The notes under the pieces: generated by a model
Seen by the model: the letters and a program-made list of their open reading frames with translations, nothing else
Told to the model about the DNA's origin: nothing
Databases searched by the model: none
Assembly (NCBI GenBank): GCA_019744995.1
Contig: JAIETQ010000024.1
Location: 1-53,438 of the forward strand
Length of the DNA stretch: 53,438 bases
Reading direction: 5' to 3'
Source of the DNA: Amoebophilaceae bacterium
GTDB taxonomy: Bacteria; Bacteroidota; Bacteroidia; Cytophagales; Amoebophilaceae
Shown here: piece by piece, positions 45,164 to 53,438 of the stretch
How positions within the stretch are numbered: position 1 is the first letter of the stretch
Layout: each line of letters opens with the position of its first letter
Position numbers and translations under genes: made by a program

Positions 45164-46702
45164 TTAGGTTGTTGCCAATGGCAACCTCACTTGATTGTTC
45201 AAAACTTGTGCTTTGAATTTTAAAAATCCCGGATCTGTTTTGCTGCATCCAGCAGCCCTAGGGTGGCCTCCACCATTAATTCCCAGTTGGGATAGGTGAT
45301 TAATCACTTTATTATGCTCAAAATCATAGTCGATCATATCAAAATTGGCACGAAAACTTACCGATGCAGCTCCTTCTAGGATGCATAGTTGCTTAGTTCC
45401 AGACTCGCTAGGGGCTATAATTTCTTGAATATAGCGCTCTATTTCACGCAGTGTCCCCCCTTGTGTGGCTTGTATGAATCGCTCCTTTTCTTCAATATTA
45501 AATTCTAGTAAATCTAATACTTCATTCCCAGCACAACTTGAACTAGGTGAAAATGGGAAATAAATGAGTTCTACAGCTTCACCGTCTAATAGCACTTTTT
45601 CTGTTAGGTATCGCATAGGAGGTAACAACGATGGGCCTACGCCACGCATTAGTGCAAATAAGTCATACTTTTTTGACAAGTAGGGGGCTAGCTTTTCTTG
45701 CATTGTTGGTGTTAATGCTAGGTTGTCTAAATGTTGAATCATATGAGCTAAGGATGCTTTGTCCATCATAGCTTCTCTTCCATCTCGCTTAAAGGTAGAT
45801 GCGGTTTGGAATAGGTGATCATAGACATTCATGGTAATACTTTCCTTAGTTATCGTAGGACATGTTATGCCTTTTTGTTTAATACCCGCCAGGGTATCTG
45901 TAAGGAGTGCAGATAAGGTATTGGATGTTAAATCGATGGGGTTAAAAGCAGGTAATTGCTTACCTCCCCCTAGACTATATAGGTCGGTTAAACCAATATT
46001 TTCTAATAAATTTAGCATATTTAGGGTGAGTAATTTTTTTATAGGAGCATCCGTGCTTATATCGAGGTCTCCTGCTACAATAGGAGCTAACTTGCGCATG
46101 TAGGCAAAGGCATGTATAGCCTGTAAGGCAGCTCCTTCTTTATTAAATTCACTTTTTAACTCAGCAAATGGTTTAGCTGTTGTCTTGTAATACTGGAAGA
46201 TTAAATGCATAAAGTGGTATGCGGCTAAATGTGTACCCGATACGTTGCTCAATACTGCTTTAATTTGTTGTTTAGATAAAGTGGCAAAAGGCCCGCTGCT
46301 GGTATCCATACCCAAAGAGGTAAGGTGATGGTCATACACATGCAGATGGGTAGCATCTAGGGTGTAGTTACTTATATCAGGATGTAGGTCATAAAAATAA
46401 ACCGCTTTTACTCCTTTGAACTTATCTATGATAGCTCCTAACGGGGGATTTGGTTTAGAAAAACAAGCATGAAACTTGGCCTGATGGTTGATGTTTTCTA
46501 GGATATAGTGTGCCATAGATTGTATAATGAGCATAGATGCATCACCATCAGGGCAACATTTTTCTGGGGTATTGGTATGGCTAACTAGTAAGGTGGTATC
46601 GGTACCAAAGTGGTGGGCTGGGTGTGTACAAGCAAGTTGCATGGCTAAAATAGATGGAGTTAACCATTTGTTTTTATGTAGCTTATCTAAAAATTGTTTC
46701 AT
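45164..46702 (-). CDS. DHH/DHHA1-type phosphoesterase, divergent
   Basis: A 512-residue protein. The metal-site motifs of the DHH superfamily are visible in order: SHTNTPEKCCPDGDAS (His42, Asp52, Asp54), FYDLHPD (Asp105), VYDHHLTS (D124-H125-H126), and C-terminal GGGHPRAAG (477-485), the DHHA1 nucleotide-binding signature. It is longer than nanoRNA/pAp phosphatases of the NrnA type (about 330), with a helical middle. Substrates could be short RNA, pAp, or cyclic dinucleotides; the sequence does not decide. Its last seven codons and stop lie in a short palindrome (45166-45187). Confidence 0.75.
   Translation of the reverse strand: MKQFLDKLHKNKWLTPSILAMQLACTHPAHHFGTDTTLLVSHTNTPEKCCPDGDASMLIIQSMAHYILENINHQAKFHACFSKPNPPLGAIIDKFKGVKAVYFYDLHPDISNYTLDATHLHVYDHHLTSLGMDTSSGPFATLSKQQIKAVLSNVSGTHLAAYHFMHLIFQYYKTTAKPFAELKSEFNKEGAALQAIHAFAYMRKLAPIVAGDLDISTDAPIKKLLTLNMLNLLENIGLTDLYSLGGGKQLPAFNPIDLTSNTLSALLTDTLAGIKQKGITCPTITKESITMNVYDHLFQTASTFKRDGREAMMDKASLAHMIQHLDNLALTPTMQEKLAPYLSKKYDLFALMRGVGPSLLPPMRYLTEKVLLDGEAVELIYFPFSPSSSCAGNEVLDLLEFNIEEKERFIQATQGGTLREIERYIQEIIAPSESGTKQLCILEGAASVSFRANFDMIDYDFEHNKVINHLSQLGINGGGHPRAAGCSKTDPGFLKFKAQVLNNQVRLPLATT
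45166..45187. repeat. palindrome over the DHH gene stop
   Basis: GTTGCC-AAT-GGCAAC (45171-45185) is a perfect stem; AGGTTG/CAACCT (45166-45187) is an alternative. The sequence GGTTGTTGCCAATGG is shared exactly with 21369-21383. Confidence 0.5.
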
Positions 46703-46828
46703 AACGTATACTTGTTAAGCGTAGCAACCAACCAAGGCTATCCACTAAGACCAAAGAAACTAATAACAACAGCTACAAACTAATCTATATTAAATGTAGT
46801 AAAAATTAAGTAAAGTACCGCACCCCCA

Positions 46829-47470
46829 TCAGCCAGCTGTATGGATAAAAGCAAAAACTTTTTTACCCTCTTTCACATATTTATTGTAATAGTTTACAGC
46901 ATGGGCCGTTTTTACCACTATGTAATCTTTAATCACTCCCCTCTTCTTTTTTTCTTGAAGCGCTTCCTCTAACTCTTTACTGATACCTAAATAACCTTTG
47001 ATACCGGTAGCGATAACTACAATAGCCTCCTGGGCATTATCGGGATCTATTGCTAACAATTCCTCTAAAAATGACGCTGGCATGCCTCCTGTTTTATGAC
47101 CATATCTATATGGCATGCGGTCTTTCAAGGTTTTAGGAAATTTTTCTAAGGTTACAGCCCCATACCGAGAGGGGGTTAAGACTAAATCTTTGGTTTCATT
47201 TTCAGTGATTTGTACAATATTTTTATCTGGCGGTATAAGAGTTGGTGTAAGACATTGCTGTTGAGCGGTAACATGAAAACGCATCCGTTGAAAACCCAGC
47301 TTTGTAATGATAGATTTGTCTTCGGGTAGATCCTCTTCCTTTTCATTTAGATAATTCCAAATCGGGTGTTCATCCGTATGGGGTGGTTGTATATCTTTAC
47401 ATGTACCAGTTAATAATCCAATACAACATAGCAATAGGAGAAAGTATTTCATAAATAGGCAACTGATCAA
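46829..47470 (-). CDS. Mth938-like domain lipoprotein
   Basis: A 213-residue protein. Starting from Met7, MKYFLLLLCCIGLLTGTC forms a signal peptide with lipobox LTGTC; the ATG at residue 1 gives an additional six residues, so the start at Met7 is more likely. The C-terminal 120 residues resemble the Mth938/DUF498 fold: ITENETKDLVLTPSRYGAVTLEK, EAIVVIATGIKGYLGISKELEEAL, and KTAHAVNYYNKYVKEGKKVFAFIH, in which T-x-x-A-x-x-x-Y-N and the x-VxAxxH end are characteristic. Known members (NDUFAF3, Mth938) are intracellular, so an exported lipid-anchored form is unusual. Function unknown. Confidence 0.65.
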   Translation of the reverse strand: MISCLFMKYFLLLLCCIGLLTGTCKDIQPPHTDEHPIWNYLNEKEEDLPEDKSIITKLGFQRMRFHVTAQQQCLTPTLIPPDKNIVQITENETKDLVLTPSRYGAVTLEKFPKTLKDRMPYRYGHKTGGMPASFLEELLAIDPDNAQEAIVVIATGIKGYLGISKELEEALQEKKKRGVIKDYIVVKTAHAVNYYNKYVKEGKKVFAFIHTAG

Positions 47471-47632
47471 AAGTAAAAAGGTAAAAAGAAAACTTTATAG
47501 TTCAATGCTGGTTAAAGATAAAAAAATAAAGCGACAAATCCTGTTCACTCCAAAAATAGGTGAAATTTTTTGGTAGTTGTGCTATGTTATTTTTATATTA
47601 GAACATTTACTTGCAAATAAACCTAACAATAG

Positions 47633-48694
47633 ATGAAACACCCCTATATAACTAAACATACACATTCTTTTTATAAGCCTATACGCATACTCCTTTTTTT
47701 TATCCCCATAACTGTCTATTTGGCCTATAAGCTCATAGCGAGTCCTAATATTTTGGTAGGTCAATCCGATAGATTGCTTATTATTCCGAGAGGATATACC
47801 CTTAAACAGGTTAAGGATTTATTAGAACAAGAAGGATACCTAACTTCTCCTACTTCTTTTTTTTTGACAGCCTATCTATGTCGATATAACCCTAAACTAT
47901 TTCCTGGTCAGTATCGATTCTCTACCAATATGAGCAATTGGGAAGCGGTTAAAACACTTCGTGGGGGGCGACAAACCCCCGTAAGACTTACCTTTTCTAT
48001 GGCCCAAAACAAATTGGATTTAGTAGAACAACTTACTAAGCGTATAGGGGTAGACAAGGCAGCGTTGTTGAATCAGCTTAATGATGCTACGCAATTAGCT
48101 ACGTATGGGTTTACACCAGAAAACGTATTGACGATGTTTATTCCAGATACCTATGAGGTCTATTGGACTATTACAGCAGAAAAACTTTTTGCGCTGATGT
48201 TGAATGCTTACCAGCGTTTTTGGAACAATGTACGTTTAAATCAGTTAAGGCAGCTTTCATTAACTCCTATAGAAGTTTCTATTTTAGCTTCTATAGTACA
48301 ATCAGAAACAAATTTTCAGGAAGATGCAGCTATGATTGCAGGGGTCTATATCAATAGACTTAAACGTAATATGCGTATTGGATCATGCCCTACGTTGCTT
48401 TATTCTTTGAAAGAGCAGAACCCTCAAGTTAAAAATCGGGTATTATTAAAGGATACTTATGTGGATTCTCCTTATAATTCTTATCGAAAAAAAGGATTAC
48501 CACCTGGTCCTATTACCTTGCCTAGTAAGGCTATGATTGATGCGGTAATCAATTATGTAAGACATGATTACTTATATTTTTCAGCAAAAGAAGATTTTTC
48601 TGGATTTCATTATTTTGCTAAGACCTACCAAGCACATATAAAAAATGCCAATAAATATAGGAAGGCATTGAATCTTAGAAAGATTATGAAATAG
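47633..48694 (+). CDS. mltG: Endolytic peptidoglycan transglycosylase MltG
   Basis: Inner-membrane enzyme that cuts nascent glycan strands. It is 353 residues with a membrane anchor (ILLFFIPITVYLAYKLI, about 19-35), a LysM-like/YceG N-domain (IPRGYTLKQVKDLLEQEGYL) and the YceG catalytic domain. The catalytic Glu is Glu225 in ASIVQSETNF. The downstream block RLKRNMRIGSCPTLLYSL has Cys252 where E. coli and most homologues have Asp in the LQ-x-DPT motif. The end (YNSYRKKGLPPGPITLPS and FHYFAKT) is conserved. Retained although ddl in this window is frameshifted. Confidence 0.93.
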   Translation: MKHPYITKHTHSFYKPIRILLFFIPITVYLAYKLIASPNILVGQSDRLLIIPRGYTLKQVKDLLEQEGYLTSPTSFFLTAYLCRYNPKLFPGQYRFSTNMSNWEAVKTLRGGRQTPVRLTFSMAQNKLDLVEQLTKRIGVDKAALLNQLNDATQLATYGFTPENVLTMFIPDTYEVYWTITAEKLFALMLNAYQRFWNNVRLNQLRQLSLTPIEVSILASIVQSETNFQEDAAMIAGVYINRLKRNMRIGSCPTLLYSLKEQNPQVKNRVLLKDTYVDSPYNSYRKKGLPPGPITLPSKAMIDAVINYVRHDYLYFSAKEDFSGFHYFAKTYQAHIKNANKYRKALNLRKIMK

Positions 48695-48712
48695 CTTATC
48701 TCTTTCCTCTAC

Positions 48713-50203
48713 TTACTCGGGTTCTTGCTCTTCAAAATTCGCAAGTTGTTTACTAACATAGGTAGTAGCATGGTACCAGAGGATAGCAGAGATAAATAAA
48801 ATGATAAACAGTATACCCGAAGCAGGTTGGATGCTATGCGTTTGGGAAAAGAAAAGTAAACCAGTGTGGATCCAGGAAGAGCCTGCTTTGCCCAATCGAG
48901 ATCCTAGTAAATCCACCGCAGCTTTACCCTTAATTTTGGTTTCTGGATCTAGCGGTATGTAGGCTATCTGTATCGTTTTATCAAAAAAAACATACTTGAC
49001 AACTTTTGCCAATAAGCTTTGTATGCCACCTGCAAATACAATATATAGTATGATTTTAGATCCCATCCAGTCAGTTAAGTGTGGCATATTATGTTTGCTG
49101 TAACTCAGTAAAAAGAAAAGGCAACCGCCTATTCCAATGGTTATAGGTGCTATCTGTGCGGTTAGTTTCCATCCAAATTTTCGAATGATGCCACCACTAG
49201 CAAAAAAAGAAAGGCTAAAAGCAATGATACCTACCCATAAGTTAATTTTTGATGTAAATATTTGATAGTCTGATGATCGTGAAAAGGCTTCTTTAAGATA
49301 AGATTTCCAAGTTACCTCTAGTAGGTTGATAGAGAGTCCACAAGCAATCATCATGGTAGCAATACCAATGAGATGTTTTGACGAAGAAATATGTTTTATA
49401 CTTTCTAAAAATGATAAATGCAGCTTTTTTTGTGGTGCAGCTGCCTGTTGCCCATCTGACACCTCTGTTCTTATTCGATTTACGCTCCAATAGGTAGCTA
49501 CAATAAGTAGGCATAAAATGACAACATAACCTAATAGAGCTTGTACAGTTAATATAAAATCGATATGCTTATATTTTTTGGTATAAGCTAAGATTAATGG
49601 TGCGGAGGTAATGATGGCAAGATCCCCTGCAGCAATTAAGATAGCATATAATCGTTTGGCCTCATTGATTTTGTAAAGGTTGTTTACAAAGGTCCAATAA
49701 AGTACCATAATGACTATTTGTCCCCAAAGTTCTGCAGTTATAAAGAATAATACATGGATCCAGTGGCGTAATACAGCAATAAAATGGATGTATTTTCCAT
49801 TCGAGTAGTTATTCAACCAATCGGCTGTAGCATTCGGACTGATTTTAGCTGCATTGGGGTATAAGACAAATCCATAGAGCAAGATAAAGCCTAAAAAAGT
49901 AAGGATAGTAGCATAAAATAGGGTTGATTGTTTTAAATGGTTATTCAGGTAAGTATATAGCATGAATATTCCTATAGAGATAGGAAAAATAAGGTAACCT
50001 TTGACGATAGGAATAACTTCAGCGGCGGAATGTTGGGCAGTGACTAGTGTGGTATCTTTTAGAGAGGTGAGGATGCAGTAGACAAAAGAAATAAAAAATT
50101 TTAACAACAGCAATAAAGCAATTCGTTTTCTCTCTACTTTTTTTATGGGCAGAATAAAATTTACCAAAGTTTTAAACCAAGGTATAGGTTTGCATGGTTT
50201 CAT
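48713..50203 (-). CDS. tlc: ATP/ADP translocase (NTP/NDP antiporter, Tlc family)
   Basis: Exchanges host ATP for ADP across the inner membrane, a trait of obligate intracellular bacteria (Chlamydiae, Rickettsiales, Amoebophilaceae). It is 496 residues with about 12 membrane segments. Characteristic blocks are the N-terminal ILPIKKVERKRIALLLLLKFFISFVYCIL, with SLKDTTLVTA, FFITAELWGQIVIMVLYWTFVNNLYKINEAKRLY, and the late KYVFFDKTIQIAYIPLD (as in the family's K-Y-x-x-F-D-x-T-K-E-M-A-Y-I-P-L). C-terminal Lys/Gly region KGKAAVDLLGSRLGKAGSSW is also typical. It is divergent from dnaK with a 319-bp gap. Confidence 0.95.
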   Translation of the reverse strand: MKPCKPIPWFKTLVNFILPIKKVERKRIALLLLLKFFISFVYCILTSLKDTTLVTAQHSAAEVIPIVKGYLIFPISIGIFMLYTYLNNHLKQSTLFYATILTFLGFILLYGFVLYPNAAKISPNATADWLNNYSNGKYIHFIAVLRHWIHVLFFITAELWGQIVIMVLYWTFVNNLYKINEAKRLYAILIAAGDLAIITSAPLILAYTKKYKHIDFILTVQALLGYVVILCLLIVATYWSVNRIRTEVSDGQQAAAPQKKLHLSFLESIKHISSSKHLIGIATMMIACGLSINLLEVTWKSYLKEAFSRSSDYQIFTSKINLWVGIIAFSLSFFASGGIIRKFGWKLTAQIAPITIGIGGCLFFLLSYSKHNMPHLTDWMGSKIILYIVFAGGIQSLLAKVVKYVFFDKTIQIAYIPLDPETKIKGKAAVDLLGSRLGKAGSSWIHTGLLFFSQTHSIQPASGILFIILFISAILWYHATTYVSKQLANFEEQEPE

Positions 50204-50348
50204 AAATATATAATGTTATTATGTTGATAAAGAATTCCCGTGAATTTAATAAAAAAAATTTAAAATCTTGTTTTTTAGTTTTATTTTATAAAATTATTTT
50301 TTTCCTATTCATGCAGTAAACGGGTAAATCTATCTTAGTAATTCGCAT

Positions 50349-50371
50349 AGTTATGCCAAAATGGCATAACT
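50349..50371. promoter_or_regulatory. 10-bp palindrome in the tlc-dnaK intergenic region
   Basis: AGTTATGCCA and TGGCATAACT flank AAA, a perfect inverted repeat, and a third half-site TGGCATA lies about 20 bases downstream (50391-50397). It is 150 bp before dnaK and 146 bp from the tlc start. It is not the HrcA CIRCE sequence. It could be an operator for either gene, or a bidirectional hairpin. The rest of the 319-bp gap is AT-rich and shows nothing more. Confidence 0.35.
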
Positions 50372-50522
50372 AGTTGTTGTACATCATCTATGGCATAAAA
50401 TTTGCTTGTAGTATATACATAAAAAAGCAGATAAATCTGTAATACTAAGATATTTTAAATCTTTATCATGGCATCTATATTAACAATAAACTTGATTATA
50501 TCAATACAAACTTAAGAAAGAA

Positions 50523-52451
50523 ATGGGAAAAATAATTGGAATTGATTTAGGCACCACAAACTCTTGTGTTGCAGTTATGGAGGGTAATGAGCCGGTTGTT
50601 ATTGCTAATAATGAAGGAAAAAGAACTACACCATCTGTAATAGCATTTTTGGACAATGGCAAGGGAGAGCGTAAAGTAGGAGATCCCGCTAAGCGACAAG
50701 CGGTTATCAATCCGCATAATACGATAAGCTCGATTAAACGTTTTATGGGAAAAAATCACAGTAGTGTGGCTAATGAACTACAATCAGTTACCTATAAGGT
50801 AGAAGCGGGTAATAATGATACGGTTCGTGTGCGTATAGGAGATAAGTTGTATACGCCTCAGGAGCTTTCTGCGGTTATTTTGCAAAGCATGAAAACAGCC
50901 GCAGAAGATTATCTAGGCACTACGGTTTCCGAAGCGGTTATTACTGTACCGGCTTACTTTAACGATATAGAAAGGCAGGCTACTAAAGAAGCAGGTGAAA
51001 TTGCAGGTCTTACTGTAAAACGTATTATTAATGAACCAACTGCTGCCGCCTTAGCTTATGGCCTAGATAAGCAACATAAAGATATGGTCATTGCTGTATT
51101 TGACCTTGGTGGTGGCACGTTTGACGTTTCTATTTTAGAGTTAGGTGATGGGGTGTTTGAGGTAAAGTCAACCAATGGCGATATGCATTTAGGTGGAGAT
51201 GATTTTGATCAAAAAATTACCAATTGGCTAGTAGATAGTTTTCAGAAAGAAGAAAATGTTGACCTCAGAAAAGATCCAACAGCTTTACAGCGACTTAAAG
51301 AAGCGGCAGAAAAAGCTAAGATTGAGCTTTCTAATACCAATACTACTGAAATTAACCTGCCTTATATCACGGCCATTGATGGTATGCCCAAGCATCTTGT
51401 AAAGCAGTTAACTAGGGCACAGTTTGAGCAACTTATAGATGATTTAGTCAAACGTGTTTTAATTCCTTGTGAGCAAGCTTTAAAAGATGCTTTTGGTGGT
51501 AGCGTAGATGCAAAAAGCAAAATCGATGAGGTTATTTTGGTAGGTGGGTCTACGCGTATACCAAAAATACAGGAAGAAGTAGCTAAATTTTTTGGTAAAA
51601 AGCCTTCAAAAGGGGTGAATCCAGATGAAGTTGTTGCGGTAGGTGCTGCGATTCAAGGCGGCGTATTAACCGGAGAGGTTAATGATATCTTGTTGCTGGA
51701 TGTATTGCCATTATCTTTGGGCATTGAGACTGTTGGGGGGGTATTTACTAAATTAATTGAGGCCAATACGACCATCCCATGTAAAAAGTCAGAGGTTTTT
51801 TCTACTGCTACAGATAATCAACCTAGTGTTACCGTACATGTATTACAAGGCAACAGGCCCATGTCAAAGCATAACCGCACATTGGGTCAATTCCATTTAA
51901 CTGATATCAGGCTTGCATCGAAGGGTGTACCAAAGATAGAGGTTTGTTTTGATGTAGATGCAAATGGCATCTTGCATGTTTCTGCAAAAGATCAGGATAC
52001 GGGTAAGGAGCAAAAGATTCGCATAGAGGCTTCATCTGGTTTAACCGCGGATGAAATTGAACGTATGAAAAAAGAAGCAGAGGCTAATGCCGCTGCAGAT
52101 AAAGAAGAAAGAGATCAAGCCGATAAATTGAATCTAGCGGAGTCATTAATTTTTAGAGTTGAAAAGGAATTAAAAGAGTTTAGTGAAAAGATTGCTGAAA
52201 CAGACAAGCAAAAATTAACAGCACCTTTAGCTGATCTAAAAAAAGCGCATCTAGAAAAAGATATGCAATCTATAGATCAAAGTATGGAGGCGCTGAGTAA
52301 AATTTGGAGTCAGGTTATGTTACAGGTTTATCAGCAACAAAATCAGGATAATCAAGGAACAACTTTTTCCGCCCCAGTAGAAGAAGAGTCTGATGAAATG
52401 CATGATCAGCATGATAATGTGAAGGATGCGGATTTTGAAGAAGTAAAATAG
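50523..52451 (+). CDS. dnaK: Molecular chaperone DnaK (Hsp70)
   Basis: ATP-dependent chaperone that folds and protects proteins. It is 642 residues, normal. The first phosphate motif [18 protein letters not shown] starts at residue 4; phosphate-2 [17 protein letters not shown] and the adenosine motif [13 protein letters not shown] are intact. The interdomain linker is [15 protein letters not shown], the substrate-binding domain begins [20 protein letters not shown], and the C-terminus is DADFEEVK, the conserved tail. DnaJ and GrpE are not in the window. A terminator follows. Confidence 0.99.
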   Translation: MGKIIGIDLGTTNSCVAVMEGNEPVVIANNEGKRTTPSVIAFLDNGKGERKVGDPAKRQAVINPHNTISSIKRFMGKNHSSVANELQSVTYKVEAGNNDTVRVRIGDKLYTPQELSAVILQSMKTAAEDYLGTTVSEAVITVPAYFNDIERQATKEAGEIAGLTVKRIINEPTAAALAYGLDKQHKDMVIAVFDLGGGTFDVSILELGDGVFEVKSTNGDMHLGGDDFDQKITNWLVDSFQKEENVDLRKDPTALQRLKEAAEKAKIELSNTNTTEINLPYITAIDGMPKHLVKQLTRAQFEQLIDDLVKRVLIPCEQALKDAFGGSVDAKSKIDEVILVGGSTRIPKIQEEVAKFFGKKPSKGVNPDEVVAVGAAIQGGVLTGEVNDILLLDVLPLSLGIETVGGVFTKLIEANTTIPCKKSEVFSTATDNQPSVTVHVLQGNRPMSKHNRTLGQFHLTDIRLASKGVPKIEVCFDVDANGILHVSAKDQDTGKEQKIRIEASSGLTADEIERMKKEAEANAAADKEERDQADKLNLAESLIFRVEKELKEFSEKIAETDKQKLTAPLADLKKAHLEKDMQSIDQSMEALSKIWSQVMLQVYQQQNQDNQGTTFSAPVEEESDEMHDQHDNVKDADFEEVK

Positions 52452-52486
52452 GTTTTTATAGTTTATTTTAGCTAAATTATAGGATA

Positions 52487-52528
52487 AAGAGCAACTACTA
52501 GCACAACTAGTATGTTGCTCTTTTTTTA
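52487..52528 (+). terminator. intrinsic terminator of dnaK
   Basis: AGAGCAAC-TACTAG and CTAGTA-T-GTTGCTCT form a 14-bp stem with one bulged T around CACAA, followed by TTTTTTT. It lies 36 bases past the dnaK stop and is a strong rho-independent terminator. Confidence 0.85.
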
Positions 52529-52555
52529 TTTTATTGTTATTATATAGCCTATATT

Positions 52556-53143
52556 ATGAAGTTATCATCTTTTACTTTAATCATCCTATTGCTCATAGGA
52601 TGTGGACGTGTGCATAAAAACAACATGTCTGGAAACAATAAAAATAACATACCTAGAAACCATGCTAAACAGGATGGTTTAAAAAAAGTAAATAGATTGG
52701 CTTATGAGGCCAATGCATTTACTTTAGCTATAACAGGTTTGGATGATGTTAATAAAGTTAAAAAAATTTTAGAAAACCCTTTATATTGTAACTATCACTT
52801 ACAAACGTTTTCTGGTTTAACTCCTGTTTTCTTAGCTACTTATGCTGGAAATACAAAAATTGTAAAGTTTCTTATAGGGAAAGGTTGTGATTTTAACACT
52901 GCATCTCACGCTGAAGAAACAACATGGACCCAAAATCAAGGTACTCAAGGTACTGCTCAGTCACATTCCTCGAGTATGAATAAAACTACCTATCAATTTT
53001 TCAGGCGTGCTACACCATTAATGGTTGCGACTATGCAAGGTCGGACTGAGATTCTAAATTTTTTACTTGAACAGGATAATTTGATTATGAATGATTTAGC
53101 TGATGGGGCAATCAGTTTTGCATTTAGCCATCTATATGGGTAA
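52556..53143 (+). CDS. ankyrin-repeat lipoprotein, truncated by transposase sequence
   Basis: A 195-residue protein. Signal peptide with lipobox LLIGC (MKLSSFTLIILLLIGCG, Cys16), then an Asn/Lys-rich linker and at least two ankyrin repeats: TPVFLATYAGNTKIVKFLIGKG and TPLMVATMQGRTEILNFLLEQD. The middle carries a low-complexity stretch (QGTQGTAQSHSSSMNK). The stop at 53141-53143 is immediately followed by the transposase frame, so the C-terminal repeats are probably lost. Ankyrin proteins in this group are often thought to engage host proteins (inference). Confidence 0.7.
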   Translation: MKLSSFTLIILLLIGCGRVHKNNMSGNNKNNIPRNHAKQDGLKKVNRLAYEANAFTLAITGLDDVNKVKKILENPLYCNYHLQTFSGLTPVFLATYAGNTKIVKFLIGKGCDFNTASHAEETTWTQNQGTQGTAQSHSSSMNKTTYQFFRRATPLMVATMQGRTEILNFLLEQDNLIMNDLADGAISFAFSHLYG

Positions 53144-53438
53144 TTACGCAAGGTACCACAGCTGATTGCACACAAGCTCACTTGCTTATAGCAAATTTAC
53201 CAGCAGTATGCCTACTAGCTGATCGAGGCTATGACAGCGATTCGATTATAAAGCAAGCCCATAAACAAGGGATAAAACCTGTTATTCCTCCCAGAAAGCA
53301 TCGGAAGATCCAAAGAGATTATGACAAAAGCACTTATAAAATGAGGCGTATTATTGAAAATACTTTTCTTCGTATGAAACGATGGAGGGGAATTGCTACA
53401 AGATACGCTAAAAAAGCCAGCTCTTTTTTAGCGGCTGT
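53144..53438 (+). pseudogene. IS5-family transposase, 5'-truncated and running off the window
   Basis: A continuous frame with no start codon encoding TTADCTQAHLLIANLPAVC, then LLADRGYDSDSIIKQA (catalytic Asp in ADRGYDSD), KPVIPPRKHRK, RDYDKSTYKMRRIIENTF (catalytic Glu in IEN) and KRWRGIATRYAKK. The first catalytic Asp and the N-terminus are missing because the frame is replaced upstream by the ankyrin gene. The last 77 bases equal bases 1-77, where the protein continues to its stop. A single joined frame of about 136 codons results. Not functional by itself. Confidence 0.85.

Noticed and set aside
50303-50522. CIRCE heat-shock operator before dnaK
   Set aside because: The palindrome there has a 3-base spacer and the wrong half-site; TTAGCACTC/GAGTGCTAA is not present.
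1-53438. Plasmid, because the ends overlap
   Set aside because: The genes are mostly chromosomal housekeeping (dnaK, leuS, metG, atp, dnaG) with no replication initiator or partition genes, so a plasmid is unlikely.

Overview
This 53.4 kb window looks like chromosome from an obligate intracellular Bacteroidota symbiont of the Cardinium/Amoebophilus group (family Amoebophilaceae). The evidence is a nucleotide (ATP/ADP) translocase, a Bacteroidota-type ATP synthase operon whose a subunit has a long exported N-terminus, a DUF2795 protein of the Bacteroidota type, Bacteroidota TraE/F/G/J/K/M/N-type conjugation genes, many short lipoproteins, ankyrin-like proteins, decayed mobile genes and an AT-rich sequence. 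The genus is inferred from gene content and protein resemblance. No rRNA is present to confirm it.

Layout. 1-2.8 kb: the 3' end of an IS5-type transposase and a UvrD/AddA-like helicase that appears to lack its nuclease domain. 3-6.7 kb: prfA, tRNA-Lys and several lineage-specific exported proteins. 6.8-13.7 kb (minus): atpB-E-F-H-A-G, with dnaG upstream of atpB. 13.9-16.8 kb (plus): cdaA (c-di-AMP synthase), pdhB, tpiA, rbfA. 16.8-21.3 kb (minus): ddl broken by a homopolymer frameshift, ftsH, sod, tadA. 21.6-30.5 kb: an AAA-ATPase/PD-(D/E)XK protein, a decayed ankyrin lipoprotein, convergent mfd and uvrB, and a truncated Rpn-type gene. 31.2-38.3 kb (plus): a compact, partly overlapping cluster of eight genes encoding a TraE/F/G/J/K/N/M-like type IV secretion channel with no visible relaxase or coupling protein. 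38.3-44.6 kb (minus): metG, leuS and an FtsX/LolC-like permease. 44.8-50.2 kb: DUF2795, a DHH/DHHA1 phosphoesterase, an exported Mth938-like lipoprotein, mltG and tlc. 50.5-53.4 kb: dnaK, an ankyrin lipoprotein and a 5'-truncated transposase.

How the genes fit together. Energy metabolism combines import of host ATP (Tlc) with ATP synthase, one glycolytic enzyme (TpiA) and the E1-beta subunit of pyruvate dehydrogenase. Repair is represented by UvrB and Mfd. Cell-wall functions are residual: Ddl is frameshifted, and MltG is intact but has one changed motif residue. The most distinctive cluster is the tra-like channel, which sits between housekeeping genes without DNA-processing genes and may have been kept for secretion.

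Repeats. The first 77 bases equal the last 77 bases exactly and fall inside the transposase, so the window is either a circle or a segment between two transposase copies. A family of about 150-bp palindromic repeats occurs three times (27.46, 30.40 and 40.00 kb). Arms of large palindromes are translated as the C-terminal codons of Mfd and UvrB, similar in concept to Rickettsia palindromic elements. Other short palindromes lie between genes, some of them shared between loci.
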